From Sipunculus nudus (taxonomy: Eukaryota > Annelida > Sipuncula > Golfingiida > Sipunculidae), in NCBI GenBank assembly GCA_026874595.1, contig CM049309.1:52304079-52368078 (forward strand): a DNA stretch of 64,000 nucleotides, in the 5' to 3' direction. Positions 46,741 through 59,156 of the stretch are shown here, one piece after another. The notes beneath the pieces were generated by a model that was not told where the DNA came from, did not search any database, and saw only the letters and a list, made by a program, of their open reading frames with translations. Position 1 is the first letter of the stretch. Each line of letters begins with the position of its first letter. The position numbers and the translations under genes are program-made.

Positions 46741-48870
46741 TTTTTACCAGCACATCTAACGGTAAAACGTATTTGTTGATTACCCTGCTGAAATTTAATA
46801 TATTTTTTTAATTTTAAGAATTTAAACACTGTCTCTTTCAATGTAATGAACGCTCATCTGTCTTCACTTGCGACTAAGTTTCTATCCCTGCTGTTGCTAC
46901 GAGAGTGGGTTGCAGGGGTCCGTACATCGTGTCCCCTGATTCCGTCCACAACTTTGCCATCCAACCCATTGAAAGTGCCTTGTAGTTTTTATTATAACCA
47001 CTTGTACAGTCCATGTTAAAGAAATGTATTTGTTTATAAGTTAATGGTTCTTTTGCCAGCTTCCAGACTCTTTACTTGCATGAAGACTCAGTACATCTTT
47101 TATCTTCAAGTGCACAAGATGCAAAATTGTAGATCGAACTGAACCTTGCACATAAGATAAAAAGAACCGATAGTAAGTTGGATTTGTGTGTGTTTTACCA
47201 GAAGAAAAACGATCTTGTCCTGCTAAATCTAAAAGAAAATATTCAGGCATAGGTAATAAAAATTGCTGGCAATATTACAAAGAATGCTGTAATAAACTGT
47301 TCTGTTCAGTGATAATATTCAGAGGTAGTGTATTCTCAAAAATGTAGGTTCACTTATTGAAGCAGATGGTATGAAATACAAGTTTACCAAGCATTCTGCA
47401 ATGGGACATAAAACTGACCAAGAGAAAGTGTAACTGCACTGAGGTGCCAAATCTCAGAAGCTGAAAGCACAGAAAAGTTACAATCACCAAACAAGTCGAT
47501 AAAAACTCAAAACAAACTTTGTACTGAAATTTGAGGTAATCAAGTTGAAGATAAACTGCATGACTGGAACCTGAGGGTGCATTATATTTGTTTAACCTTG
47601 TTTTGTGAATTCGACTCTCTATATCTTCCGCCTTGCTTTTCCATTTTCTGAGCATCCATCCATGAAAGATCACTTAGCTTGAACCTGGCAGCACCGACTT
47701 ATACATGTAGTGAATATTTCTAACAATACATGCAGGTATTACATAAATCTACAAATGTGCATAATGTCAGTAAATGAAAGTATTTTGTTGACATAAACAC
47801 ATTATGCAAAGTGAATTTTAATGGCAACTCATTGCAAGGAACTACTTCCATATCACAAAGAAAACATCACATCAAAGGGCAGTGATATTTTACTGACACG
47901 TGTTGGTTCTTTCATACGAGCATACAGTCTAGAGTCTGCATCATCACCATATCACAAAAATAGTAATCTGCAAAAGGTGTTGATTATTTCATGCATTTAT
48001 CACTATATTACAAAGGCAGCATATAGCAACAAGTTGGGCACCTCTAAATGTGTGTTGATTCTGTTTAAATGCCAACATACAGTCTGAAAGCCATCACTTC
48101 TGTACAGCAAACAGGTGTGACCTTCTACATAAGCGCGTATCTTGTCATGCACGCATGCAGTCAAAATAAATTATAAATAAAAGCCTTTCCTTTGAAACAG
48201 ACATGATGTTCAAATACATGTAACTTATACATATCAATTCAATTTCAGCTAAACTTTTTTTATATTTCTTAATTGCACTAATAAAAATTTGAATGTTAAG
48301 TTGATGGTAAAATTTAATATCATATTTGAAGATTTTTATCTAAAAATTCCTAACTATTCTTCACGGATATATCAAGCTCCCACTTTGATACAAGACAGGA
48401 AACCTAAGTTTCTTTCATCTCTTACCTTTGCAAAGCAGTTAATACATTCGTTAGCATGCAAATAATGGCATATCAAACAGAGGAAATAATATATGAAATA
48501 TTTATATAATAAAACCTACCCCAGCAAAAACACATTCATTTAAAGGTGCAATATTCAAAACATTTTATCAAATTTAACCGTTCATTGTGGTGATGAAAAA
48601 GGGACTTTTAGCACGCACAATTTCAGTAGGTACAAAAGGCAGAATCTATACAGCTAACAGGTGTCAGCTTCTTTGGTGGTTTATATACAGGGGTGGAGGA
48701 AAGCAATGGACAAGGAGGAATTCACCAACTTTGGACGGGCCATTACAACCTACTTAAAGGAACGCAGTTGATTTAAAACGGGGCGTCAGTGGAGATATTG
48801 AGCGTTTTACCACTCGATTGTCCGCTACATTACATAGAAACAGACACACGTAAAATTAATATATATATAT

Positions 48871-48925
<55 letters not shown>

Positions 48926-49384
48926 GTCAGCATAGTTGGATTTATGCATTTCATATTTGCCAATTGCACTAACAGTTACATGAAAGCTGATCGTAAAATC
49001 TAATTACATGTATGTAGGTTTAAAACATTCTAATGATTAGTGCTCACGGACATATCAAGTTCAATCCTAATTTTATTGCAGATTTAGACAGATAAGTTTT
49101 TTTTTGCAACCATCACCTCTTCAAAGCAGTTACATTTGTAAGCATGCAAATAAAGGAAAATTCAAAGGAAGAATATTGCAATAAAACTGTTCTACAATTT
49201 AAGCATCCAAATGCATGACAAAGCAGACAAACTTAAGCCATCAAAAAACATTTTCATTTGAATAAAATCACAATGTATGCGACTACTGTGCAAAACTCAA
49301 CAAATAATGTTTGCTGTACATGTGCTAGTAAACGAAAGCAAATTTAGGACAATTTCAATATAAACAAAACCAGGATTCATTCAC
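46740..49384. other. Unassigned AT-rich DNA
   Basis: No recognised gene or repeat. A GC-richer patch lies at 46860-46990 and a long open frame of 107 codons at 47673-47350 (minus), which resembles no protein I know. The (AT)n run at 48860-48922 is a microsatellite. The stretch lies between inverted copies of the GATGGCGGC repeat, so it could be the inside of a larger element. Confidence 0.4.
48860..48922. repeat. (AT)n microsatellite
   Basis: An alternating AT run with one short interruption (ATAAATAT) near its middle. Confidence 0.95.
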
Positions 49385-49760
49385 ATAGTCATTTTACAGA
49401 CTTTAAACCCTTATAAATGAATTTATCGACCCCAAAAACATAAGAGAATAGTGCACTCGGAAAGCATTCTAGGACAATCTATCGATATTATATAAACCGG
49501 CGGCCATCTTGGCCGCCATCTTGGATTTTGACCAACATGGGGTGAATTCCTCTTGGCCCTATATTTGAAAATATTGAGTATGGTCTGGCCAACTATTATG
49601 CCAATTTTCATGCTTCTTTCACTTTTTGCACAATTCTTCTCTTAACAGCTGGACTACTAGGACCTCCCTGGATGTAGGCCTTGAATTAGTAATTTCTAGA
49701 TGTAATGGTTACAATTTGTGCCTTATTAAAAGATGGCAGTGTATGTGACAGGAAACCAGC
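49385..49760 (-). repeat. GATGGCGGC repeat, inverted copy, plus core fragment
   Basis: GGCGGCCATCTTGGCCGCCA followed by TCTTGGATTTTG is the complement of 46206-46238. ATGCTTCTTTCA.TTTTTGCA and GCTGGACTACTAGG complete it. It continues into ACCTCCCTGGATGTAG and AGTAATTTCTAGATGTAATG, the 155-bp core seen at 42199-42235. Confidence 0.65.
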
Positions 49761-52540
49761 GACACAACCTTTATCCAAGGTCTTGCTTTTATGTATTCAG
49801 GGGTCAGCAGGGAACCTGTAAGAGGTCATTGAATCAGATTCAAATGTGCTGCCGACCTCATTTAACTAAATATTTAATTACTAGTATTAAATCTTTTTAA
49901 GGAAAATTCTGAAAATGATCCAAACTTTTGACAGAAAAAAACTGAAATGTTTGCATCAATACTGTGCAAAATGTGACACATGTATCCCTTAATGGAGGAC
50001 ATAAAAGAAAAGAGTTTACATGTTGACAGTGTGAAAAGAAAGTACTGTAGTAACTAATTTTTTAGAAGGATATAATGGTTGCATACAATTCCTTGGGCAC
50101 TCATTCTCTTACTGGATACACACACAAATCCAACACTCCACTCCAAATCCAAGACAATGAAAACTGGACCAACCTAAAAAATATACTCTTTTTATTTCTA
50201 CCATAAAATTATTCAGTAAGACTATACCATGAGGCATTGAGTGAAACTGTTAGACTTTCTGACAAATGAACAAAATGGATGATGACCAATGATGTGGCAG
50301 CAATTTACATCATACCAGATTCCATTAAAACGGGTGCAAACAGCGCCATTCATAATCTATGTTACGTCAGATCATTTCACGTTTATTGAGTTATCAATCT
50401 TTGTTGTTACAAAATTAAAATATTTTCCTTTATGGTCATTTATTCACAGAGAAGTTTATACATGAATCATGGTATTTTATAAGTTTGACTTATTTCTGTT
50501 AAAGGATAAAAACATGGTCAAGCTATCAATGTTTCATTAAAGCTATGTTCACACAGGTGTAGCCATGTATATTGCAACATGAAGACACGTTTACTATAAT
50601 GTTTATATTTTAAAGGTACCCTTTATTTTCCAATTAAGGCTGCAGCTTCAGTTGGAAAACTAGTGTCCTTAAACCTTCCAATTCTTCTACCCTAGCTTTG
50701 AATGAATAATTATCTTGAGGTTATCATCACAGTATACTGATCAAGATAGATAAAAGGAAATACCCCGAACGGCCGACATAATTGTTTGCTCATAGTATTT
50801 CCAAATGTGATGAACAAAACTCCATGTCAGAAATGGGTATCCCTATTGACACTGATTCACCTTAGTTATCTGCAATAACTGTATCATAAAAGAAATATTT
50901 CCTTTCATGTATGTGATGATTTTGACAGTGGTATATTTGCATTCTGAGTTTGCCTGCTATTTGAGTTAACTACATATCCGGCAGAACAAGATACACAGCC
51001 CTGAACAACAAAGTTTGATAGTAATATTTTATGTTTGTAAATAAACTTTGACCAGAATATGACACTACACCTACACCAGACACAAATATATGTAAATCTT
51101 GTGCAATGGGGTACTTTGAAACACATTTATTTTTATTTATGGTGATACCTCTTCAGCTTCTCAGAGCCATCTAGTGCACAAACTTTGAACATTGGATGTT
51201 TTAAATATTTTTATTAACATTCAACAGCAGCTGAAATTATATTTCAGCTCCCTGCGGTGTAAAAACTTCTGACAATATTAGTACTCTATTCTTTCTTATG
51301 AGGAAAAATCTAGGAGAAGTCCTCTCCCTCATCCAGCTGGGGTGTTTCACTGAATGGACACTAGGTGGCACTGACCTGCAAAAGTGGTATCACCATAATT
51401 AATAATAATGACATTTTGAGGTACTCCATTATGGAGTACTTATGATAAATACTTCAGTAATGTTTTTCCCTGCCGTATCTTGTAGATAGTAGACTTCCTC
51501 TCAGATCAGTCACATATGATGGTGACTATGATGAACACTTCCTGCTGCAAAATTGAAACTTATGAACATCAGCAGATAAGCCATATCTTCCCTGTCTACC
51601 ACATAAGAAACATTACAACAAATAAGTACTACAAGTATGCACATGAGAATCCAAACACATATAAATATATAAACGAAATTGTAAAATTCAATTAGCAGCA
51701 GTATACTCATCTCTCTGGTGTGTTTGGTCGCCATGGTTTGTTTGGCTATCAGAAATACATGATCTCGCAATGGCCACATGAGACTCATCAGGTGTAATGA
51801 AACCAGACTTGATAATTATTTTAATTATCAGCCTCATTAATCTGTTTACTACACATTTACAGGGCCATGAATCCATGTAGCATTAATATAATACCTCACG
51901 GTCATCCATACCAATTTGTGATGCCACATGAAATTGCTACTTGCAGTGTAATAAACATGACACCATACACTGTTAAACTGGCTACATTACACTTACTGTG
52001 TATATTTACACTTGTAATTTAACATGACGTCATAGTTCATTATATTTCTGAGACAAATCCTCATGTATCTTAACAGAATATGGCATAAAAAGTTATGACA
52101 ATACATGTAATGGAATACAGCATCATGGATCAGTACTTTTTAAATGGATTATGACATCATAGATTATTACACATGTAATCAAATTTGCCATCTTGGATCA
52201 TTAAAGTGGGTTAAGTAAATACAAAATGGATTATAACACTTTTAATACAGTATGACACCTGATGATTAATGGAATTGAACATCATAGGTCATAAAATCTG
52301 TAATGGATTCAAGGTCCATTTCACTGTAAAATATGACACTGTTTAATATATCATGGACCAATACACTTATTTGGATCACAACACATGTAGTGGAAAATAA
52401 GATAATGTTCAATTACACCTGTAATGAGACATGAACCCAGGTGATGTTACAATACTTTCACCATTAATAAATCTGACAAGATCATTCCCTGAATGCCACA
52501 CACTCCTAACCATTACAATAAATAATACAAGCACCTCATT
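49761..52540. other. Intergenic DNA with a degenerate 65-bp satellite
   Basis: No gene recognised. From about 51890 to 52480 words such as ACATGTAATGGAAT, ATGACATCATAG.TCATTA and TATGACACC recur at roughly 63-66-bp intervals with heavy divergence, as in an old tandem array. Confidence 0.45.
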
Positions 52541-52980
52541 ACAGCAGGTTTGACATAACTTTCAGAAGTACTTGCCCAGTTGAGTGGGGCTTGTAATATC
52601 CAGCTTTTACTTGCCCTACAGGAATTTATAGTTGCCCTACTAAAATCAGTTATTGCAGCCATGAACACAAAATGTATTCCACATGATTAAGTTGCATGTT
52701 TTATTGGATGTTAGACATTAAACATGTTCAAATTTTTTTGGATTATATTTCTCTCGTATTTATACAGATAAATGTACAAGTAATTTAAGATAAAGAGGTA
52801 TTACCAATATGATTCAATTTCTCAATGAAAGAAAATTTATTAAGCTTCAGGACTTTGGGTAAAGGTTTATGTTAGAACCATTTGCCCAGTCAGGCAAGTA
52901 GGAGCTGACTTTTGGTTGCCCTAAATCCATTTTGAAAAACTTGCTTGCTCTGCAGCTGACTGTTCTTGTCAAGCCCTGTA
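52541..52980 (+). repeat. CAGGGCTTGA-type TIR element, copy 2
   Basis: It starts CAGGTTTGACATAACTTTCA and ends TTCTTGTCAAGCCCTGTA, whose complement TACAGGGCTTGACAAGAA matches the start of copy 1 at 1868. Interior words AAACATGTTCAAA and GTAAAGGTTTATGTTAGAAC are shared. Confidence 0.6.
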
Positions 52981-53534
52981 CAGTGAATATCAATCCTATT
53001 TTCCTAAAGAGGGATCATATATGAATATTCAACAGACTATGCATGTCCCAATATAAAGAAAAGTAAATAGATAAAACTAAAAATCATATTTTTGATATCT
53101 TAATTTTCCTTTACCCTCATTTGGAACATTAACTCTTTTACAGATCAGCAGCAAATAAACTTCTTAATGTTATATCAGATACAAAGACTTACTAAACATT
53201 TATTTTAAAAAATGTCATACAAGAGACATACAATAAACATGTTTAGTAATTTTAAAATAACTGCACAGATTACAGTGATATGATTATCAAATTATCCTGT
53301 GATCTGTTAACCTTTTATGTCCTGGTTTTTGCTCTTATTATATATATCCTGGTTTCTGTTTCAATGTGTTCTTACCAAATACATATTTCATCATAATTGC
53401 TACCACTGAAGCAACAAGACACTTCATGTTTCAAACTGTGAGATGAAACAGAAAATTTTCTACATGATCTGAAAATGTTTATCACAAAATGATATAAAGG
53501 AGTGAATACAATTTTCCCTGGTTGAAGCATACAC

Positions 53535-53650
53535 CACCTTGTCCAGAGGAGGGGGGGGGGTTTAGGGGGTCCGGACCTTAATTCTAGGTTTCATCATAAG
53601 TCCTCATGAGTTGGACTCCTCCTTTTACTGAATCCTAGATCCACCCCTGG
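53535..53650. mobile_element. GGGGCGGATCC-type MITE, copy 3 (short)
   Basis: GTCCAGAGGAGGGGGG at the left and AATCCTAGATCCACCCCTGGAC at the right (read in two parts) are inverted tips; AAGTCCTCATGAGTTGGACT is the shared inner word. Confidence 0.6.
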
Positions 53651-55289
53651 ACTGTCTCCTTCCTTTACCACACATGTAAGTGTGATACTCAATATTACAG
53701 GTACTCCACTCCAATAAAACATGTAAAAGAATTTAAAGCAAGTGTACTGTTACAAATGAAAGACCCACTGGTATCAATGTGAGATGTTCTTCATGTGCTT
53801 AGAAATAAGAATCCAGTTATAAAATTAATCTAGCTTTGCATTTGGTTTACAGCAGGCTTACAGAACCTGTGACCAAGTACAGTTAATCCATCAATAGGAC
53901 CTGGATAGTGTGGTAGTGTGTTCAAGTTGGTCGTGTAAGTGGAGCAAAAATTAATGAGGACTGCTTATAAATGGTCATTCTTTTGAGGTGGCCACTAAAC
54001 AGGTTGTCATTAGGGGAGTCATTAAACTGTTTTGTGAATATTCACAGTGAACTCAAGTAGGTCACTAAACTGGAATACCAAGGGGGCACAAGTGTACTGG
54101 TATCTGCTACCTGGTATGGACTGAATTTACCGTAGATCCCCTTTTTTGATGGTCGCACATCTATTTATAGCAACACCAAATACTTAATGAGGTCCAAATA
54201 CTCAAAAACTCCCTTAAAAGATGCAACTCGACTCTATCCCTGGCCCCAGTGTAGAAAAAGTCAGCTCCACTTTGGAAATTAAATCACAACATATGCAGAC
54301 TTCAAAAAGTGTTAAAACAATCTGAGACCATTGAATACCATTTCTCTCCATGAAATCTGAAAGTACTGATTTTCTGTGAATTTAGATAGACATACATGTC
54401 AACTTCTTAATATCGCTATTTAAGTTTATTATTATACAAAAGTGGTGTAGCTGTTAAGCTGGTATTGTTCACATAATAAGCCTGTTAAACATGTCAAGCT
54501 GCTGTCATGGTCATATATTTTCATTATATTCAGCAGCAGAATGATTGACAGGTAACATGTCTTACTTGGACAAGTACTGTGGATGCCTTATACACAATAT
54601 GATGATATGAAGTATATGTATAATGGAGGGTAAGATGATTTTGACATGTAACAAGTTTACTGACTATAAATCATCCAGTTTAATAATATTTATAAAACAG
54701 ACTGCAAAAGCACCCTACTCTGTAAACCATGACTGAAAGGCTTGTAGGCTATATAGTGATATAGTAACAGAGTGATAACAAAGAAATAAAAACATTTGGA
54801 TACATAGTCAGCAGAACATGTGCAAGTATATGAAAATAATGTGCTTGATTAGTGCACGAGATATATGTCAGATTTTATAAATGTGTAAATATTCATTGGT
54901 ATAATAATGTGTTTCCTAATATACACACACTTGTCATGGCTAAAAATAATAACAAACATGGTAGATAGTGTTGGCTCACAACGACATACAGAGTCACTGC
55001 ACAAAATGATATGTTACACTAAAGATCTTCTCTCTTTTACAGTGATGAAATATAAATGGGTTTGATATTCAGGAAACAAAAGTGGATGGAATTCTCAAAC
55101 TGACCACTTACACACCTGCATGTATTATTAGTCCTGTCTGACAACAGAACATTTCTGGCAGAGGTGGTGAGGTGTGGTAACAGCAGTTAAACGATCCAAA
55201 CATGTAGCACTACATGCAGACATACACACACTCCACAATGTGTTGCACCAGCAAATGGCAAGATGGTTCAGCTGTTGTAAATCTAGAGA

Positions 55290-55465
55290 AGCATTCAGAG
55301 AGCGCAGACCTCCTCCAAGGAAACTCATTGTCCCTTATATCATTACCAAGCTTTCCTGAAAATTTCATGGGTACCTGTTGATAACTTTTTTGAGTAATGT
55401 TGCTAACAGACAAACAAACCAACACTGGTGAAAACATAACCCCTGCCCCTTGGCGGAGGTAATAA
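55290..55465 (-). repeat. Widespread CTCCGCCAAGG-type interspersed repeat
   Basis: On the minus strand it starts ACCTCCGCCAAGGGGCAGGG, then TGTCTGTTAGCAACATTACT, CAAAAAAGTTATCAACAGG, AATTTTCAGGAAAGCTTGGT and GGAGGTCTGCGCTCTCTGAA. From memory, similar sequences occur in several animal phyla; I cannot verify this here. Confidence 0.6.
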
Positions 55466-56258
55466 CAATATGCCTATTTTTTCTTCCATAACGTTTCACA
55501 AATATTGCGTAACAACCAATATTGTTTGTTAATCAACATTTTCCTCTCTATCCTTGTCAAGTAAAATCCATTTCTAGTTATTAAAAAAAATCCATTCAAG
55601 TAATATTTCCCCAGCACATTTATTCAATTAACCTAAAATCCTTAGAAGTAACACGATTTAAGGTTACAGCAAATTTGATTTTCATATAAATGCTTTGAAT
55701 TGTCATCTACGCTGCCATCTGGCGGTGGAGTAATGAATTAAACCACTTTGTGCCACATATATTTATTCACAAAGGAAAGCAAAGTGTGAATAAAGTGCAG
55801 GTTTTAATGATTGTATGAACACAGCTTATGTCATGAACCACAATACCTTATATAATACAGTTTTGGCTCTGGACCAATTAAGTTTAAGGTAATGATTGTA
55901 ATAATGATCATATTATGGCAAAATGGCATGTGATCTTTTACTTTGTCTACTGTACATGAAACCTATTTTAAATCTATTTCAAAATCATCTACCTTTGTCA
56001 CCCTACATAACCATCAACACATAACAACACAACCATCTGTTCTTGTTCAGCAAGAAAATCTACCTAAACATCATGATCTCCATTATCACGGACCATTTCA
56101 ACCTTTATACAATCATTTATCCAACCAATACTCACTTTAAATACCAATCACAAACCAGAAATGCTTAGTACTACCAGTCTGCATCAGCTACCATTTCATA
56201 AATGAAACAACATTTCAAACATCTAGGCGTCCTACCATATATACATAGTATTATATAC

Positions 56259-56419
56259 AGTGGAACCTGTCTGAAAGACCAACTTTCTTTCAAGACCATA
56301 TTTGAGTGAAGCAAACGCATTCACACTGGTTATAACAGACCTGTCTAAAAAGACCACCTGTGATTTAAGACTGCTTCTGGCCAGTCCAACAGGGTGATCT
56401 TATAACACAGGTTTCACTG
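56259..56419. mobile_element. 160-bp TIR MITE (CAGTGGAACC type)
   Basis: The left end ACAGTGGAACCTGTCTGAAA and the right end ACACAGGTTTCACTGT are inverted partners flanked by TA, as in Tc1/mariner/pogo-type MITEs. It directly precedes a (TATG)n/(TA)n microsatellite. Confidence 0.7.
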
Positions 56420-56435
56420 TATGTATGTATGTATG

Positions 56436-56525
<90 letters not shown>
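56420..56525. repeat. (TATG)n then (TA)n microsatellite
   Basis: A few TATG units pass into more than 40 TA units, at the right edge of the MITE 56259-56419 and about 165 bp beyond the stop codon of the microprotein gene (on its 3' side). Confidence 0.95.
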
Positions 56526-56528
<3 letters not shown>

Positions 56529-56688
56529 TACATTCTGATCCCAATTATCAGTTAACAAATAAAATCACCGCTGCCTCTGGATGAGTAAGATGAGTTTATG
56601 CTGAATAAGTTAAATTTTTAATTCTATGTTACTTTTTACATGTATGTATAATCGACATATATTGCACAGCACTACTATAGAGTAGTTA

Positions 56689-58100
56689 TCATTTTTTCTT
56701 TTGTTTTTTGGCCATTTCTTTTTCCTTTCTTTGCTGTTTCACCTTCTTTTTCTCCTCCTTGGCCTTCTCTTTATCCCGTAAACTCTTCACCAGTTTGTAA
56801 ACAAACAAACCTGCAATAACAATAAAAAACAAGTAAAAAAAAAAAAACTAAGTAAGTCAACTGCAAACAAAGATATGGATTAACAGGCAGCATCAGGTAC
56901 TTCCTGTTTAATAAAATACTGTAATCATATCAGTAAGTTGGTGCCTATCCTGCACTGATGGACATTGGCTGATTTGAGTGAGATTTTTGTTATATGCAAT
57001 CAGGGCTTTCAGGAACTTGAGCGTCTTTAATGCACAATATATCACTTGGATACTTGTGACTTGGGGTCTAGGCATCTGACTGAAAGCACAAAAGTTTGGG
57101 CTACTGGACTGAGAGGATCAAAGCTGGCTCTTGTGGCAGTCACAGAGCACTTCTAACTCAGAAACCAGTAAATTATGTGAAAACTGTAAGACAAATAACT
57201 CTAATTACACTCAAAATCAAATAATCATATAATAACATACAATCTTATCATATAATTATACAAAAATGACATTAAAATGAAAAAACAATCAATGTTAAGC
57301 TACCCATCAAAATCACCTCCAACTGGATGCTCCAAATTCCCCATGTGATGTGCCTAAAATTTGGCCTGAGTGTCACAGACATTTCATTTTTCTTCCCCCA
57401 GAAAGCCCTGATGCAATATATGTATTTGTTCTGACACATGAGCACACAATGTTTTGCTTGAGCATTCTTATTTTAACAAGAAAATGAACCATATGGTCTT
57501 TAGTCTCAAAAGTTAAAGACTTAAGGCATGTCAAATATCATCATCAGGTCCAAAACAAATCTTTGACAAAGATCTGCACATTTATGTAGACCTACCAAGA
57601 CTGTAGTCCTAACCCTGTGCTATCATTCAGAGCAATAATGCAGAAGCAAATCCAGATAAGGGGTCCAGGGGGTCCAGACCCCCCCCCCCTCTCTCCAGCA
57701 CTTTTTTTATGGGGTTCAGACCAATTTTTGCAGCATTGATCCCCACTTTTTTCCCAACCCAGGGACCTTTTTTAGGTTTCGATTTTATTGTTAGTCCTCC
57801 TGGGTTGGACCTCTCTTTTCCCTCCTGTAATGAGTACTGAGATTAACATGCTTCTTTTGGTCATAGTGACTTGACATTAAGGTACTCTTGACCTGAATAT
57901 CACATTAAAAGTTACAGTGACAAAGGCCATGGAACAAAGGCCAAGGTGACCTTGACTGAATTAAACAAAGAAGAAAACCTACCGAGGAAGCCCAAAGGCA
58001 GGAGTATTAACAGGATCAGAGCAAAATAATCGAATACAACGTAAAGCGCTCCTGTGTCAGTGCCTGCAGCAGTACCCTCTCCAGCCGCATCATCAGCCAT
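56689..58100 (-). CDS. 79-residue single-pass membrane microprotein, two exons
   Basis: The coding parts are 58100-57983 and 56810-56689, joined in phase across a 1172-bp intron (donor GTAGGT, acceptor TTATTGCAG on the minus strand). The start at 58100 is chosen because ACCATGG is a strong initiation context and an acidic, Ala/Gly-rich N-terminus follows (MADDAAGEGTAAGTDTGALY). Residues about 19-46 form one hydrophobic segment (FALILLILLPLGFLGLFVY); residues 47-79 are a strongly basic, coiled-coil-like tail ending AKKQKKK. No signal peptide is evident, so a type III or tail-in-cytosol topology is inferred. The layout resembles small integral membrane proteins such as SMIM15, but I do not recognise enough identity to name it. 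It could be an ER or mitochondrial membrane microprotein; function unknown. Confidence 0.72.
57645..57835. mobile_element. GGGGCGGATCC-type MITE, copy 4, in the microprotein intron
   Basis: AGCAAATCCAGATAAGGGG and GGTCCAGACCCCCCCCC at the left, with TTAGTCCTCCTGGGTTGGAC near the right end, match the copy at 39044-39252. It lies inside the intron of the membrane microprotein gene. Confidence 0.6.
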
Positions 58101-58690
58101 GGTTTTTTTCGACAACCACACACCAGTATTAATTATAATATATGATATACCAGTAATACTATAACAAATACTAGTATGTTCCTCCCTGGAGACTGCAATG
58201 TTTCAGACTGACAGGACACCTTGCCACGAGTACTGTAGATCACGGTGAGACAGACACCACCTGTTACTAAAGACAGGCACGTCAAACCTGTACCTATATC
58301 CTCTGGGAAAGGTCAACTCAGATAAAAGTTGGAAAATTATTAACTGCCTGATCCCCTGCTTGTCAACTGACAGGGAACAGATGCTGTCACTATGTTGTAA
58401 GTCTTATATGCATTGAGGTATGCTTTCTCAAAGCCACCATAGTCGCAACTGCTGAAACTGTTTTATTTTCAAAGTATCAACAAAAAGTTAATGATTTGCT
58501 CTTTAGCCATAACAGGTGCAAACATGTTAACAAAACTTACCCAAGTTAAGTTGGTGAGTCCATTCCCCCACTGATACAAGAAACTAGAACAACACTGAAT
58601 GAAACAAAATGAAATACACGTGTGATTCTATACAGCCCTGTATCCTGTCAGTATTTCAGGTCACTGCTCTTGAAGTTTATATTTAGAGAT
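58101..58690 (-). promoter_or_regulatory. Presumed upstream region of the microprotein gene
   Basis: This non-repetitive stretch lies directly 5' of the ATG at 58100. No TATA box or transcription start is claimed; the assignment rests on position only. Confidence 0.3.
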
Positions 58691-58691
58691 T

Positions 58692-58812
58692 AGGCCAAAA
58701 ATAGTAAACTAAAGGGTATGGTTCTCAGGCACCGCCCCCATCAATTTTAACCCCCCTCCTCAAACATTTTTATTTTGATTTTCATCTTTCAAGAAGATAA
58801 ATTTTTGCAAAT
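58692..58812 (+). mobile_element. Foldback MITE (GGCC-ended), half copy
   Basis: TAGGCCAAAAATAGTAAAC, GGTATGGTTCTCAGGCACCG and TTCATCTTTCAAGAAGATAA match the left half of the 9562 copy. The right half is missing. Confidence 0.75.
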
Positions 58813-59156
58813 GCAAAATATGCAAAATTTTCTATTTTAATGTTTTTCATATATACAAGCAGATGAGAAGCTAAGAGGATAGGGGCCCTCCTACTTGGTT
58901 ATAGTAAAGTTCTAAATATATGATTGCAAAACTAATACTCTGACCAGACTGTCATGAAGAAAAACAGTAAAAGTTTTGAGATACTGTGATGCATATGAAA
59001 AATTTACATATGGACAGGCAAGTGAACAGAATGAACTAATGGAATAATGCATTTAAGTTTATATTTAAGCCTATTTTTCTTAGCATATCCACTTTTTCCA
59101 TTAATAGTTTTATCAGATTCATTTTTTTATTTACAAGTTTTATAAATTTGTAATAA

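Larger units (their letters stand above)
52981..56258. other. Intergenic DNA, no gene recognised
   Basis: Apart from the MITE at 53535 and the repeat at 55290-55465 I see no element or exon with support. The 3' UTR of the microprotein gene may extend into its right part. Confidence 0.5.

Noticed and set aside
47350-47673. A 107-codon protein on the minus strand
   Set aside because: It begins with a non-ATG codon, has no recognisable motif and has ordinary AT-rich codon content.
55128-55437. Protein frames on both strands
   Set aside because: They fall in the widespread interspersed repeat at 55290-55465 and its flank.
57912-58121. Upstream start of the microprotein (extra MWLSKKT)
   Set aside because: That start would be GTG; the ATG at 58100 has a much better initiation context.
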